NCBI GenBank assembly: GCA_903847315.1
Contig: CAINDG010000010.1
Location: forward strand, 1-42,288
From: an uncultured Planctomycetota bacterium
Lineage (GTDB): Bacteria > Planctomycetota > Phycisphaerae > Sedimentisphaerales > UBA12454
Length of the DNA: 42,288 nt
Reading direction: 5' to 3'
The position numbers were made by a program, and so were the translations under genes. The stretch's first letter is position 1, and every line of letters starts with the position of its first letter. Under the pieces are notes generated by a model that did no database searches, was not told where the DNA came from, and saw only the letters and a list, made by a program, of their open reading frames with translations. This document shows, in pieces, positions 8,945 through 17,729 of this stretch.

Positions 8945-9874
8945 TTATTTTTTGGCTTTTACCGACGCCAAAAAATCCAGAAGGGCCTTGTTGAATTCGG
9001 CCGGCGTTTCCATATTGGAAAAATGGCCGGCATCGGGCAGATACTGCTTGTGAGCCGTGGGCAGAATTTCCAAAACAGCCTCTCCGGCACGAATGCTTCC
9101 CTCTGAATCATATTTGCCTATCAATACAAGTACCGGCACGTTTGGTTTTTTAGCCTTAAGCTGCTTTGCAGCAGGCGGATTAAACTGCCCAAATGATTCT
9201 GAGTGCAAAACCTGCCAGGCAGACCAGTCATTCATCATCTGCTGCAATTGAGGCTGAATTTCATTTTTGTGCGGACCGCAGATATTCAAAACACGCTCAA
9301 GCCATTGTCTTTTATACGCCTCAACCCCCTGCTTTTTTATAAACTCAGCACCGTTAGGGTCTATAGGCCCGGATAAATTCCAAATGCCGCCGGAGACGAT
9401 GGTTGCCGACAGAACTTTTTGGGGATACAACGCAAGGAAATCAACGGCAACCGCAGCGCCCATCGACAGACCAACGATATGTGCTTTTTGGATGCCGAGA
9501 AAATACATTAATTTATTCAGGTCCTGGGCGTGAGAATAACGCTGCCCTTCAATCGGCCTGTCCGTATTGCCGTAGCCGCGAAGGTCATACCGAATTACCT
9601 TATAATGTTTTGCAAGCTCGGCAAACTGCGGGTTCCACATCCTGCTATCGACCGAATAGGCGTGAATCAGAATCACCGGCTCACCCTGGCCGGCTATTTC
9701 GTAGTACATATAGGCATTGCCGATATCGATGTATTTTTTGGCGGCGCCTGAATTGCTGTCCGATACGGTAACATTGACATTCTTATTCGTCTGCTGCGGC
9801 TGTTCGGCACCGAATACCACCGGCAGCATTACGACACAAAGACAAAAACTAAATATTATAGATTTTCGTTTCAT
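8945..9874 (-). CDS. Secreted alpha/beta hydrolase
   Basis: An alpha/beta-hydrolase-fold protein of the enol-lactonase/epoxide-hydrolase-like group with a signal peptide (hydrophobic stretch ending VVFGA), so it acts in the periplasm or outside. The oxyanion-region motif VILIHAYS, nucleophile elbow GLSMG (Ser about 137 from the ATG), acid in LIGKYDSEG and catalytic His in DAGHFSN form a complete triad. I take the ATG at 9874. A TTG at 9880 is in frame and closer to the AGAAGG at 9886-9891, giving two extra residues, so either start is possible. Its place between pectinases and a transporter suggests removal of ester groups or opening of lactones from pectin fragments. That role is inferred from position only; the family is very broad. 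Confidence 0.8.
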   Translation of the reverse strand: MKRKSIIFSFCLCVVMLPVVFGAEQPQQTNKNVNVTVSDSNSGAAKKYIDIGNAYMYYEIAGQGEPVILIHAYSVDSRMWNPQFAELAKHYKVIRYDLRGYGNTDRPIEGQRYSHAQDLNKLMYFLGIQKAHIVGLSMGAAVAVDFLALYPQKVLSATIVSGGIWNLSGPIDPNGAEFIKKQGVEAYKRQWLERVLNICGPHKNEIQPQLQQMMNDWSAWQVLHSESFGQFNPPAAKQLKAKKPNVPVLVLIGKYDSEGSIRAGEAVLEILPTAHKQYLPDAGHFSNMETPAEFNKALLDFLASVKAKK

Positions 9875-10017
9875 ACTCAATCAAACCTTCTGAAAATAGA
9901 CTTCCAATGTCGTTATTTTTAGGTAATTTCAGTGGACATATAATGCCGTTCCTGATATATTTTCGCCACTAACCGGAATACGCCATACTGTAAACCATAA
10001 AAGAAAGGAATAACAGG

Positions 10018-12129
10018 ATGAATATTTTAGGTTTCCACCCCTTCGACATATTGGTAATTGTAGCTTATCTGGGAGCTATCACCTGGGTTGGCAAAAGAAC
10101 CTCCGGCAAAGTAAAAAGTCAGGAAGATTTCTTTATGGCCGGCCGTTCGGTAGGCAAACTTCTTCAGTATTTTATGAATATGGCTACTATCGTCGATGCA
10201 AGCAACGCTGTGAATACCGCCAGTTTCGCTTTCAGCAAAGGACTCGGCGGCGTATGGCTTATGCTGGCTCCTATCTTTTCAGGGCCTTATTACTGGTTTA
10301 TAGCAGGCTGGTTCAGACGCGTTAGATTAATTACTATGGCTGAACTTTTCGATGAACGTTTCAAAAGTAAATTCCTGTCCGTTTTTTATGCCCTTGTGGG
10401 AATCTGGCTGACTATCATTCTCGCCGGTATGAGCTACATAATCACGCTGCGTACCTTTCAGGCAATGACAGTCAAACCCGTAGCAGAATGCTCCGCCGCA
10501 GAAATACAAAAAATGAATTTGTACAAGGAATACCACGAGCTTGATAAACAATACAGGGTAAAACAATTACCGGAAGAAAAAGCTGAGAGATACAAAACCC
10601 TCAGCAGTATGTATAATAAGGAAGAAATCAGTTCTTATATATCTTACACAAGCACCGGATGGTTTTACGCGGTTTATACAATCTTTATAGGTGCTTATGT
10701 GATAATGGGAGGACTCAAGGCAACGGTCTGGAACAACGTGATACAGGGACTTCTGGTATTTGCGTTTTCAATAATGATGATACCGCTTGCACTGGTGAGA
10801 TTGGGAGGCTGGAGCGTATTTTCCGCAAGGGTGCCCGCCAATATGCTGTCCTTTTTCGGCTCTGGAACGGATGAATTCTCTATCTGGTCAATCGCCGCGT
10901 TTTTAGTGGCCAATTATATCATCGGCATTACCGGCCATCAGGGCAATATGGCCCATAACGGCGCTGCTAAAGATGAAATTACCGCAAGAATCGGCGGTCT
11001 GGGCGGCAACTATACAAAACGAATCCTTACGATTATGTGGGCGATGTGCGGCCTGCTCGCTTATGCACTCTACCAACCCTTAATCTCCGACCCGGATACC
11101 GCATGGGGCGTAATGAGCAACAATCTGCTGGGAACAGGCCTGCGAGGCATTATGTTAGCCGGCATTCTGGCGGCAAATATGGCTGCAATGGCCTGTAACT
11201 GCATTTATCTGTCGGCTCTATTCGTTCGAAATTTGTATAAACCTTTTGTCAAAAATAAGAGCGACCATCATTATATTAGCGTATCGCGAATAGCTATTGC
11301 CGCCGTTCTGCTGCTCGCTATTTACATCGCAATACACTACAAAAACCTGATTGATATAATTAAGATGCAGCCTTTGCTGAATATTATCTTTGGCGCACCG
11401 GTAATGCTCCTGCTGTTCTGGAAGCGGCTGAGTCTCAAATCCGTTTATACACAGGTAATAGTCTGCACATTGCTGTTCGCGATTCTGCCGGAAATACTGC
11501 CGATGTTCAGTTCGGTTACGCATTCAAAATGGCTCACTCAACAAACCCGTGAACAAACAACTATACGCAATATATCGGCTTCACAGCAGGACGTCGACAA
11601 AGGACTTGCTTCTGCTGTAGGAAAAAAAATAAGAAAAGAATTTGTAGTTCCTCCCACAAGCATATTCTTCAGTTCAGTGGCAAGGAGCAATCCCCAGGAC
11701 GCCAACTCGTCAATGGTCGGTATAGGACGATTGAATACCGAACTGGCGATTGCTAAAGCAATAGGATTGGACATGCAAAATATGAAACCATCCACGCTGC
11801 TGACATTACGATACATGATAGCTTCGATTTTGCCGTTTATTCTTCTTATTCCGATAAGCTTATTCACCAAGGATAAAGGTCTGGAAGAAAATATTGCTCG
11901 ATTCTATGTTAAAATGAAAACGAAAGTCATTCCGGACCGTGAACTGGATAAGGCAGAACTTGAGAAAAGTTATGCTAACCCGACACGGTTTGACCATACA
12001 AAACTGTTCCCGAACTCCAGTTGGGAATTCTGCAAATGGGACAAGGACGACACCTGGGGCGTCATCGCAAGCGGCATTCTTACTATTGTTGTCTTAGGAG
12101 CTTTCTGGGGACTTATTAAGATGCTATGA
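10018..12129 (+). CDS. Sodium:solute symporter (SSS family), enlarged
   Basis: An inner-membrane transporter that would couple sodium entry to uptake of a sugar acid or similar solute. The N-terminus (FDILVIVAYLGAITWVGK, then EDFFMAGR and WLMLAPIFSGPYYW) is typical of SSS proteins, and many hydrophobic helices follow. At 703 residues it is longer than the usual 480-600. One charged helical insertion (about residues 148-207) lies between membrane helices. A second long polar region (about 500-590, after LPMFSSVTHSKW) precedes the last helices. The RBS AAAGGA precedes the ATG at 10018. It is divergent from the hydrolase gene and ends with a strong terminator at 12157. The position between pectinases and the KDG pathway suggests uptake of galacturonate or unsaturated galacturonides. 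The substrate is an inference. Confidence 0.85.
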   Translation: MNILGFHPFDILVIVAYLGAITWVGKRTSGKVKSQEDFFMAGRSVGKLLQYFMNMATIVDASNAVNTASFAFSKGLGGVWLMLAPIFSGPYYWFIAGWFRRVRLITMAELFDERFKSKFLSVFYALVGIWLTIILAGMSYIITLRTFQAMTVKPVAECSAAEIQKMNLYKEYHELDKQYRVKQLPEEKAERYKTLSSMYNKEEISSYISYTSTGWFYAVYTIFIGAYVIMGGLKATVWNNVIQGLLVFAFSIMMIPLALVRLGGWSVFSARVPANMLSFFGSGTDEFSIWSIAAFLVANYIIGITGHQGNMAHNGAAKDEITARIGGLGGNYTKRILTIMWAMCGLLAYALYQPLISDPDTAWGVMSNNLLGTGLRGIMLAGILAANMAAMACNCIYLSALFVRNLYKPFVKNKSDHHYISVSRIAIAAVLLLAIYIAIHYKNLIDIIKMQPLLNIIFGAPVMLLLFWKRLSLKSVYTQVIVCTLLFAILPEILPMFSSVTHSKWLTQQTREQTTIRNISASQQDVDKGLASAVGKKIRKEFVVPPTSIFFSSVARSNPQDANSSMVGIGRLNTELAIAKAIGLDMQNMKPSTLLTLRYMIASILPFILLIPISLFTKDKGLEENIARFYVKMKTKVIPDRELDKAELEKSYANPTRFDHTKLFPNSSWEFCKWDKDDTWGVIASGILTIVVLGAFWGLIKML

Positions 12130-12156
12130 TTGCTGACTAACATTACTCGCTAATTC

Positions 12157-12192
12157 AAACCGGCCGTTTCGTATGAAGCGGCCGGTTTTTTT
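12157..12192 (+). terminator. Rho-independent terminator after the symporter
   Basis: AAACCGGCCG (12157-12166) pairs with CGGCCGGTTT (12179-12188). The stem extends inwards by TTTC/GAAG with one G-U pair, leaving a 4-base loop, and a run of T follows to 12192. Confidence 0.9.
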
Positions 12193-12248
12193 ATGGCCGT
12201 TAGATATGTCGATTAACGCATAAAAATTATTTAAAAAAGGACAAAACC

Positions 12249-12280
12249 GTAACAAATCGGTAACAAGCTCCTGTTATAAA
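12249..12280 (+). promoter_or_regulatory. Direct-repeat response-regulator-type box and -10 of the two-component operon
   Basis: GTAACAA occurs at 12249-12255 and again at 12260-12266, exactly 11 bp apart, followed after 8 bp by TATAAA at 12275-12280. A weaker AGGACAA lies another 11 bp upstream (12238-12244). No TTGACA-like -35 is present. Heptamer repeats with 11-bp period replacing the -35 are the arrangement used by PhoB/OmpR-type activators, and the operon ends in such a regulator. Autoregulation is therefore likely but not proven. Confidence 0.5.
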
Positions 12281-12335
12281 TTCTACTGTTGAAAATCAAA
12301 TTTTTATGTTAACTTATTATTTAAGGAGCTTAAAA

Positions 12336-14441
12336 ATGAAAACGTTAAATGTGATTTTGCTCTTCCTGTTGGCTGCCTGCTCTGTTGCTGTCGCAGCAGA
12401 AGTCAAATCGCCGGCTGTTTTGCTGCAGGAAGGCATCTACGCCGAACAGACCGAAGGCAATCTTGACAAGGCTATGGGAATCTACGGCCAGATACGCGAA
12501 AAATACAACGATGTCGAACGCGTTTCCGCAAGAGCGACCTATCAGCTCGGCTTGTGCAATTTCAAAAAAGGCGATAATAAAAAAGCTGCCGAACTATTTC
12601 AGGAAGTCGTCAGCTATTACCCCGAGCAGACAGAAGTAGTCAAAATGGCGCAGCAGCAGCTTGATAAAATGGGAATAAAAAAAGCTGACCAAGATAGTTT
12701 GTTCCAAATTTTAGGACGAACCAGCTCATACATCGGCTCCAAATACGGCGAGATATGTGCAGAGGCCGGGGTGAAAAAACTAATTTCAAACTGCCATATC
12801 TATCTTGTGGATAAAGATTTTGTCCTGCGCAGAGGCGGTATGGGATACGTCTATAACTGGACTAATGAAACCATAACAAAACATTATCGTATTTCCGGCA
12901 CAACTTATCCTACTCAGAAGCTCTATGATATTATGGGCAATCCTATGGACATTGAAATAGTGCCGGATGCCAATCACAACGGTTTTTATGGTATTTACTG
13001 GAATCCCAAAGAACCCGTTCAGCCGGGCGGATTTTTCAATTATGGCTGGGCATTGGACGGCAGCACACAACTTGCGTCAGATGGCGGAGCATATTCATTA
13101 AAAATGCAGAATAAACTCGGTACTCATGGTTATGAAACTTTCTTTCTGGCAGTTCCAGAGGGAACAGCAATAGTCAACCAAAGTGAAAATTACACTAACA
13201 AAGGCAACGTTAACGGCTGGGATATTTACTGGTGGAAAAAGGAAGTGCCGGAAAATACAAATCACTTAGTTAATGTGACATTGACCACGAAAAAAGCCGA
13301 ACCGATGAAGCTGGCGCCTGCTCCGTGGGTCGACGGCGAAGTAATGGACCTCAGGCTTAAACGTCCTGCCGGCAATGAGTATGGAACAATAATTTATTCA
13401 GCTGGGAAAAATGATAACGATTGGCAGATTATTTCACATACGTATATAAGCCAGGGGTCGATGTCTCAGTACACTTTTGTCGAGGCGGATGCTAATAGTT
13501 TTGCTCCAGTATATGGACAGACGACAAACTGGATAGGAGATTTTGTGGCTGAGTACGGCAAAGGAAATGTCAAACTTACCCTTGATACCGGCGATAACAA
13601 AAGCACGCGGGATATTTCTGTCAGCGGCGTTGCGTTTGACAATGAACAGGCTATTTTTCTCATCAGGCGAATGCCTCTTGCCGAAGGCTACGAAGGCAGT
13701 TTTCCGATTTTCACCGTACAGGCCGGCATTACGGTAGATTGCATTATTAAAGTTCTGGCGGTCGAAGAAGTTACGGTCCAAGCTGGAACTTTCAAATGTT
13801 ACAAGACAGAGCTTTCCATAAATTCCCAGGGAGTAAAAACTCTGCAGCATACTCTGTGGTTTTCTGCAGATGAACACAAATATCTCGTTAAGTACGATGC
13901 CGGCGGAGCCACTACGATGGAACTGACAAAAGTCTGGCTGAAAGATAAAAATAAACCTGTTATCTATGAAAACGCAGACCCGGCTTTTTCGGTTTCCATA
14001 CCTGCCGATTGGCGATTCTATAAATATGACTCCGAACAGCAGTTAAAACTCCAGTTAATGCCGCCTGAGAATAAAGCCTGGGCACTACTTATCTGGCAAA
14101 AACGCGGCTCAGACCCCGACTCGGCATCTGCTCTGACTATTGCGAAAGCCGATTGCCAAATACTTAAGGGAGTTTTTGAAAATTATGTTGCTGACCAGAA
14201 TAACTTTATGGAATTCAAAATCAATTCCCTCCAGGCTGTTCAATATCTTGCCAATTACCAGGAAAGCGGCAACAGTTTGAAAAAATACGGCAAACCTAAA
14301 GATATGGTAGAATATCGAACATATATTGTCGATGCGTCCAATGTTTACTGGTTTGTTTTCAGAGCCGAAAAGGACAAGTTCGAGAAAAACAAAGCTGAAT
14401 TTGATTCGATAGTGAAAAGTTTCAAGATAAATGCAAAGTAA
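12336..14441 (+). CDS. Exported TPR protein of unknown function, first gene of a two-component operon
   Basis: I do not recognise the whole protein. The start is at 12336: the AAGGAG RBS at 12323-12328 lies between this ATG and an upstream in-frame ATG at 12306. The N-terminus is a signal sequence; LLAAC could be a lipobox and AVAA-E a signal-peptidase-I site, so anchoring is uncertain. Residues about 22-115 hold two TPR-like units (PAVLLQEGIYAEQTEGNLDK; YQLGLCNFKKGDNKKAAELF), as in YbgF/CpoB-like proteins. Residues about 120-540 are a large beta-rich region of unknown type. About 550-700 resemble a PsbP/DcrB-like fold (FSVSIPADWRFYKY; the C-terminus has EFDSIVKSFKI). It overlaps the kinase gene by 11 bp, so translation is coupled. 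It may sense or bind a periplasmic signal for the kinase. Confidence 0.7.
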   Translation: MKTLNVILLFLLAACSVAVAAEVKSPAVLLQEGIYAEQTEGNLDKAMGIYGQIREKYNDVERVSARATYQLGLCNFKKGDNKKAAELFQEVVSYYPEQTEVVKMAQQQLDKMGIKKADQDSLFQILGRTSSYIGSKYGEICAEAGVKKLISNCHIYLVDKDFVLRRGGMGYVYNWTNETITKHYRISGTTYPTQKLYDIMGNPMDIEIVPDANHNGFYGIYWNPKEPVQPGGFFNYGWALDGSTQLASDGGAYSLKMQNKLGTHGYETFFLAVPEGTAIVNQSENYTNKGNVNGWDIYWWKKEVPENTNHLVNVTLTTKKAEPMKLAPAPWVDGEVMDLRLKRPAGNEYGTIIYSAGKNDNDWQIISHTYISQGSMSQYTFVEADANSFAPVYGQTTNWIGDFVAEYGKGNVKLTLDTGDNKSTRDISVSGVAFDNEQAIFLIRRMPLAEGYEGSFPIFTVQAGITVDCIIKVLAVEEVTVQAGTFKCYKTELSINSQGVKTLQHTLWFSADEHKYLVKYDAGGATTMELTKVWLKDKNKPVIYENADPAFSVSIPADWRFYKYDSEQQLKLQLMPPENKAWALLIWQKRGSDPDSASALTIAKADCQILKGVFENYVADQNNFMEFKINSLQAVQYLANYQESGNSLKKYGKPKDMVEYRTYIVDASNVYWFVFRAEKDKFEKNKAEFDSIVKSFKINAK

Positions 14442-16365
14442 AGTTAATAACCAGACGAATCAATTACGGTGGGTAATATTGCTGCTGGCAATAGCGGTAA
14501 TACTGCCCACCGTTTGCTTGCTCTGGTTTATGACACAGGCCGTTAAAAACGAGAGTCTTGCTATAAGACAAAAACTAATTGACAGTTATGCCGGCCGAGC
14601 ACAGGAAATATTCTTCAAATATCCGGATGGTTTCATAAACGACCAGAATAATTTTTCAGCATCGGTAATTTATGACCAAAACGACAAAATTATATATCCT
14701 GTTCATTCTATTCAAAATACAACCGTTCTTTCAGATGCTCTCCAAAAAGTCTGGAAACTTGAATACTCTGACAAAAACTTCGATGAAGCAATCAAACAAT
14801 ACAAATCAATCGCTGATACTTCCTCTACTGTCGAGGTCATTTACGAATGTCAAACAGCGATAGCCCGATGCTTCGTTAAACAAAACAAAATCACTGAAGC
14901 AATAGAAGAATACCGCAAACTTGCGTATCCAGATTCAAATACAATAAATAAAAATTTACCTCCTGCACAAATAGCCCCAGCAGGATTAATGCTCGCCGAG
15001 ATGTATAGCAAAGTAAACCATAAGGACTTGCCAAAGGAACTGCAAAAACAGCTCTCAGATTCCACGGGGCTTATAATCCCCACAGAAACAAGAATATTTG
15101 TGTTGAGCCGGCTTATAGATTTGGCAAAAACAAACGGTCTTGCCGAAACATTAAAAACAGAAATTCAAACCGCTCAGAAAATTATCGATTCCGACTCTAT
15201 ATCTCTTATGGCCACGGATTATTTAGAGAAACATTCGGATTTAAAACCGTTTCCACAAGGTGTTTTTCGGAAAATCGAAGGCCGCCAATCCGTATACGGC
15301 ATTCATTTCAAAAGCAGCGGCAGAAATAGATTGGAACTGCTGACGCCTGAAAAAATGTCGCAATTCTGGCAAAAAAACGCTGACGATTTTACTGACAAAC
15401 TGGTTTTTTGCAGAATATATGACGATAAAGGCCTGCAAATAGCCGGCGACCGGACTGTTGAGGGTGAATTATTCTCAACGCTAAACCTTAAAAATCATTT
15501 CGCAGGCTTCAAAGCCGAACTTTGTCTGCAGGCAGGCGTTTTTAAGGAAGCCGCCAATCGCCAAATGCTAATTTATATCTGGGTCGCTGCGATAGTAATC
15601 AGCCTTATGCTCATCAGCTCACTTCTGGCCGGCCGTGCGGTGCTAAGACAAGCCAAACTCAACAAACTCAAAAATGATTTTATCGCTACCGTCACCCATG
15701 AATTAAAAACCCCCCTCTCGTCTATGCGGGTTCTTGTAGATACGCTATTGGAAGGCAGATGCCAAACCAAACAGCAGGAAACCGAATACCTTCAGCTTAT
15801 CTCAAAGGAAAATATCAGGCTCAGTAAGCTTATTGATAATTTCCTGACCTTCTCTCGAATGGAGCGAAACAAGCAGGCCTTTGATATCGCTCCGGCAAGT
15901 CCCGTTGAAATAGCGAACAATGCCGCCGAGGCTGTGCAGACTAAATTTGAAAAGGCTAATGTCCGCTTTAGTTTGAATATCCTCAAGCCGCTGCCGATGA
16001 TAAATGCCGACAAAGACGCTATGGTAACAGTGCTTGTTAATCTGCTGGACAATGCCTGTAAATACTCAAATGACAACAAGCACATTGAACTTAATGTTTT
16101 TGCTGAAAACAATTCGGTCTGCTTTGCAGTTAAGGACAATGGCATAGGATTGACCCGCAGGCAGACCAAAAAAATATTCGACAGGTTTTATCAGGTCGAT
16201 ACAAGCCTTTCACGGCAGGCGGAAGGTGCCGGTTTGGGCCTGTCAATTGTAAAATTTATCGTCGATGCACACAAAGGGAAAATTGATGTCGAAAGCAAAC
16301 CGGATAAAGGAAGCATCTTCAAAATAACTCTTCCTATTATAAAATCTCAGGCAGGAGAAATGTAA
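14431..16365 (+). CDS. Membrane histidine kinase with TPR-like periplasmic sensor
   Basis: The sensor kinase of a two-component system. TM1 is at about residues 10-33 and TM2 at about 378-404, enclosing a large periplasmic domain with helical TPR-like repeats (YSDKNFDEAIKQYKSIAD; QNKITEAIEEYRKLAYPD). The cytoplasmic part has HisKA with phospho-acceptor His423 in THELKTPLSSMR, then HATPase_c with N box NLLDNACKYS (about 535), DNGIGL (about 568) and GAGLGLSIVKF (about 600). It starts within the end of the TPR protein gene and ends 1 bp before the alkyltransferase-like gene, with the cognate regulator after that. The TPR-like ectodomain echoes the TPR segment of the preceding exported protein, which suggests they share or compete for a ligand. 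The signal is unknown. Confidence 0.9.
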   Translation: MQSKVNNQTNQLRWVILLLAIAVILPTVCLLWFMTQAVKNESLAIRQKLIDSYAGRAQEIFFKYPDGFINDQNNFSASVIYDQNDKIIYPVHSIQNTTVLSDALQKVWKLEYSDKNFDEAIKQYKSIADTSSTVEVIYECQTAIARCFVKQNKITEAIEEYRKLAYPDSNTINKNLPPAQIAPAGLMLAEMYSKVNHKDLPKELQKQLSDSTGLIIPTETRIFVLSRLIDLAKTNGLAETLKTEIQTAQKIIDSDSISLMATDYLEKHSDLKPFPQGVFRKIEGRQSVYGIHFKSSGRNRLELLTPEKMSQFWQKNADDFTDKLVFCRIYDDKGLQIAGDRTVEGELFSTLNLKNHFAGFKAELCLQAGVFKEAANRQMLIYIWVAAIVISLMLISSLLAGRAVLRQAKLNKLKNDFIATVTHELKTPLSSMRVLVDTLLEGRCQTKQQETEYLQLISKENIRLSKLIDNFLTFSRMERNKQAFDIAPASPVEIANNAAEAVQTKFEKANVRFSLNILKPLPMINADKDAMVTVLVNLLDNACKYSNDNKHIELNVFAENNSVCFAVKDNGIGLTRRQTKKIFDRFYQVDTSLSRQAEGAGLGLSIVKFIVDAHKGKIDVESKPDKGSIFKITLPIIKSQAGEM

Positions 16366-16366
16366 A

Positions 16367-16843
16367 ATGAAAAAGAAAACTTCCTGGCAGGAAAAACTTG
16401 CCGATAGCAAAGATTTGCCGCGAGTTGAAAAAATCGATGAGAAAAAATCAAAAAGATGGGGCACGGGAACTTTCGTAATACCGGCTCCGATTGAAGTTGA
16501 CGAAATTATGCGCAAAGTGCCGAAAGGAAAACTTATAACAATAAATGAAATCAGGCAAATTCTGGCAAAAAAACACAATGCCACAATAGGCTGTCCCATT
16601 ACCACTGGCATATTTTCCTGGATCGCCGCTAATGCTGCTGATGAAATGGAAAAAGAAGGCAAAAAAAACATTACCCCATACTGGCGAACACTCAAAACCG
16701 GTGGAATCCTTAACGAAAAATATCCCGGCGGACTTGAGAACCTCAAAAAAAGATTAGAGGCCGAAGGTCATACAATAATTCGAAAAGGTAAAAGCAAATA
16801 CTTTATGGTCAAAGATTTTGAAAAAGTGATTGTTAAAATATAA
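16367..16843 (+). CDS. Alkyltransferase-like (MGMT fold) protein without active-site Cys
   Basis: A 158-residue protein of the MGMT/ATL winged-helix type. Residues 50-135 match the DNA-binding domain of O6-alkylguanine alkyltransferases: VPKGKLITINEIRQILA, CPITTG (Cys76), then TPYWRTLKTGG and LNEKYPGGLENLKKRL. In MGMT the active-site motif is PCHR; here it is P104-Y105-W106-R107, so both the acceptor Cys and the His are replaced. Alkyl transfer at that site is therefore not expected, and lesion or plain DNA binding is more likely, as in ATL proteins. The N-terminal 35 residues are basic and polar. It sits between kinase and regulator (gaps of 1 and 5 bp), an unusual place that implies co-regulation with the two-component system. 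Function in the pathway is unknown. Confidence 0.75.
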   Translation: MKKKTSWQEKLADSKDLPRVEKIDEKKSKRWGTGTFVIPAPIEVDEIMRKVPKGKLITINEIRQILAKKHNATIGCPITTGIFSWIAANAADEMEKEGKKNITPYWRTLKTGGILNEKYPGGLENLKKRLEAEGHTIIRKGKSKYFMVKDFEKVIVKI

Positions 16844-16848
16844 ACAAA

Positions 16849-17526
16849 ATGGAAACAATTTTAATAATAGAAGATGATTCGTCGATGCTGCGGGGCCTGA
16901 CGGATAACTTTGCCTATGCGGGATATAATGTTTTGACTGCCTCGGACGGCGAAAAAGGATTGAATGCTGCACTCGATGCGAAACCGGATTTAATCTTACT
17001 TGATATTATGCTGCCGAAAATCAACGGCTACGAAATTTGCCGGCTCATCAGAAAAGAAAAACTCGATATGCCGATTATTATGCTTACTGCCAAAGGTGAA
17101 GAGTCTGATATTATTCTGGGCCTTAATCTCGGAGCAGATGATTATGTTACAAAGCCATTCAGCATAAAAGAATTGCTTGCCAGAGCAGCAGCATTCCTGC
17201 GGAGAAGAAAACAGAAAGAAAAAGACAGCTACAAGTTCGGCGATTTTGTCCTCGACATATCGGCAAGAAAACTTACCAAAAAAAACGAGGAAATTGAGCT
17301 TTCACCAAAGGAATTTAAACTGCTCGAATTTTTCCTGAAAAAACAGGGGAAGGCCTTAACGCGTGATGAAATATTAAATGCCGTCTGGGGATACAACAGT
17401 TTCACCGGCCATCGCAGCATTGACAGGTTCGTGACCACCCTGAGAAATAAAATCGAATCAGGCCCGCATAGCCCGGTTTTTATTCATACATTACGCGAAA
17501 TCGGCTATAAATTTGAGTCAATTTAA
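16849..17526 (+). CDS. OmpR/PhoB-family response regulator
   Basis: A 225-residue DNA-binding regulator. The receiver domain (1-118) has the acidic pocket IIEDD (8-10), phospho-acceptor Asp52 in LLDIMLP, Thr in IIMLTAKG and Lys in VTKPF. The C-terminal winged helix (about 128-225) has the usual ELSPKEFKLLEFF, LTRDEILNAVWG and the REIGYKFE ending. It is the cognate partner of the kinase two genes upstream, and the spacing of 5 bp behind the alkyltransferase-like gene indicates one transcript. No clear SD sequence precedes the ATG, so translation is probably coupled. The 11-bp direct repeats at 12249 are a fitting target. Its relation to pectin use is only by neighbourhood. Confidence 0.92.
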   Translation: METILIIEDDSSMLRGLTDNFAYAGYNVLTASDGEKGLNAALDAKPDLILLDIMLPKINGYEICRLIRKEKLDMPIIMLTAKGEESDIILGLNLGADDYVTKPFSIKELLARAAAFLRRRKQKEKDSYKFGDFVLDISARKLTKKNEEIELSPKEFKLLEFFLKKQGKALTRDEILNAVWGYNSFTGHRSIDRFVTTLRNKIESGPHSPVFIHTLREIGYKFESI

Positions 17527-17531
17527 GATCG

Positions 17532-17702
17532 GGAGCAACCTGGGCATGGCTTGACAATATAAAAGTTGAAAAAGTACTTTCGTGTCCGTCATCTGCATCC
17601 GACCTCAACGCAGATTGCGATGTTGATATGGAGGATATGGCGGTAATGGCTGCGAACTGGCTCTCGTGTCATCGCAGCCCAACGGATGAATGCTGGCTGT
17701 AA
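17532..17702 (+). pseudogene. Remnant of a secreted dockerin-bearing protein (C-terminus only)
   Basis: A 57-codon open stretch without start codon or RBS begins 5 bp after the response regulator stop. It reads ATWAWLDNIKVEKV, typical of the last strand of a carbohydrate-binding or LamG-like domain. A Cys/Ser linker leads to one dockerin-like loop, DLNADCDVDMEDMAVMAANW, and a tail ending in DECWL and a TAA stop. The sequence is clearly the end of a Phycisphaerae-style secreted protein whose 5' part has been lost. A stop in the same frame lies within the end of the response regulator gene, so it is not a readthrough extension. Confidence 0.65.
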
Positions 17703-17729
17703 GAAAATAATATATACGAATTTTACAGG

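Noticed and set aside
9881-10017. Divergent promoter between the hydrolase and the symporter
   Set aside because: A TATAAT is present at 9939-9944, but no acceptable -35 lies 15-19 bp upstream on either reading, so no feature was called.
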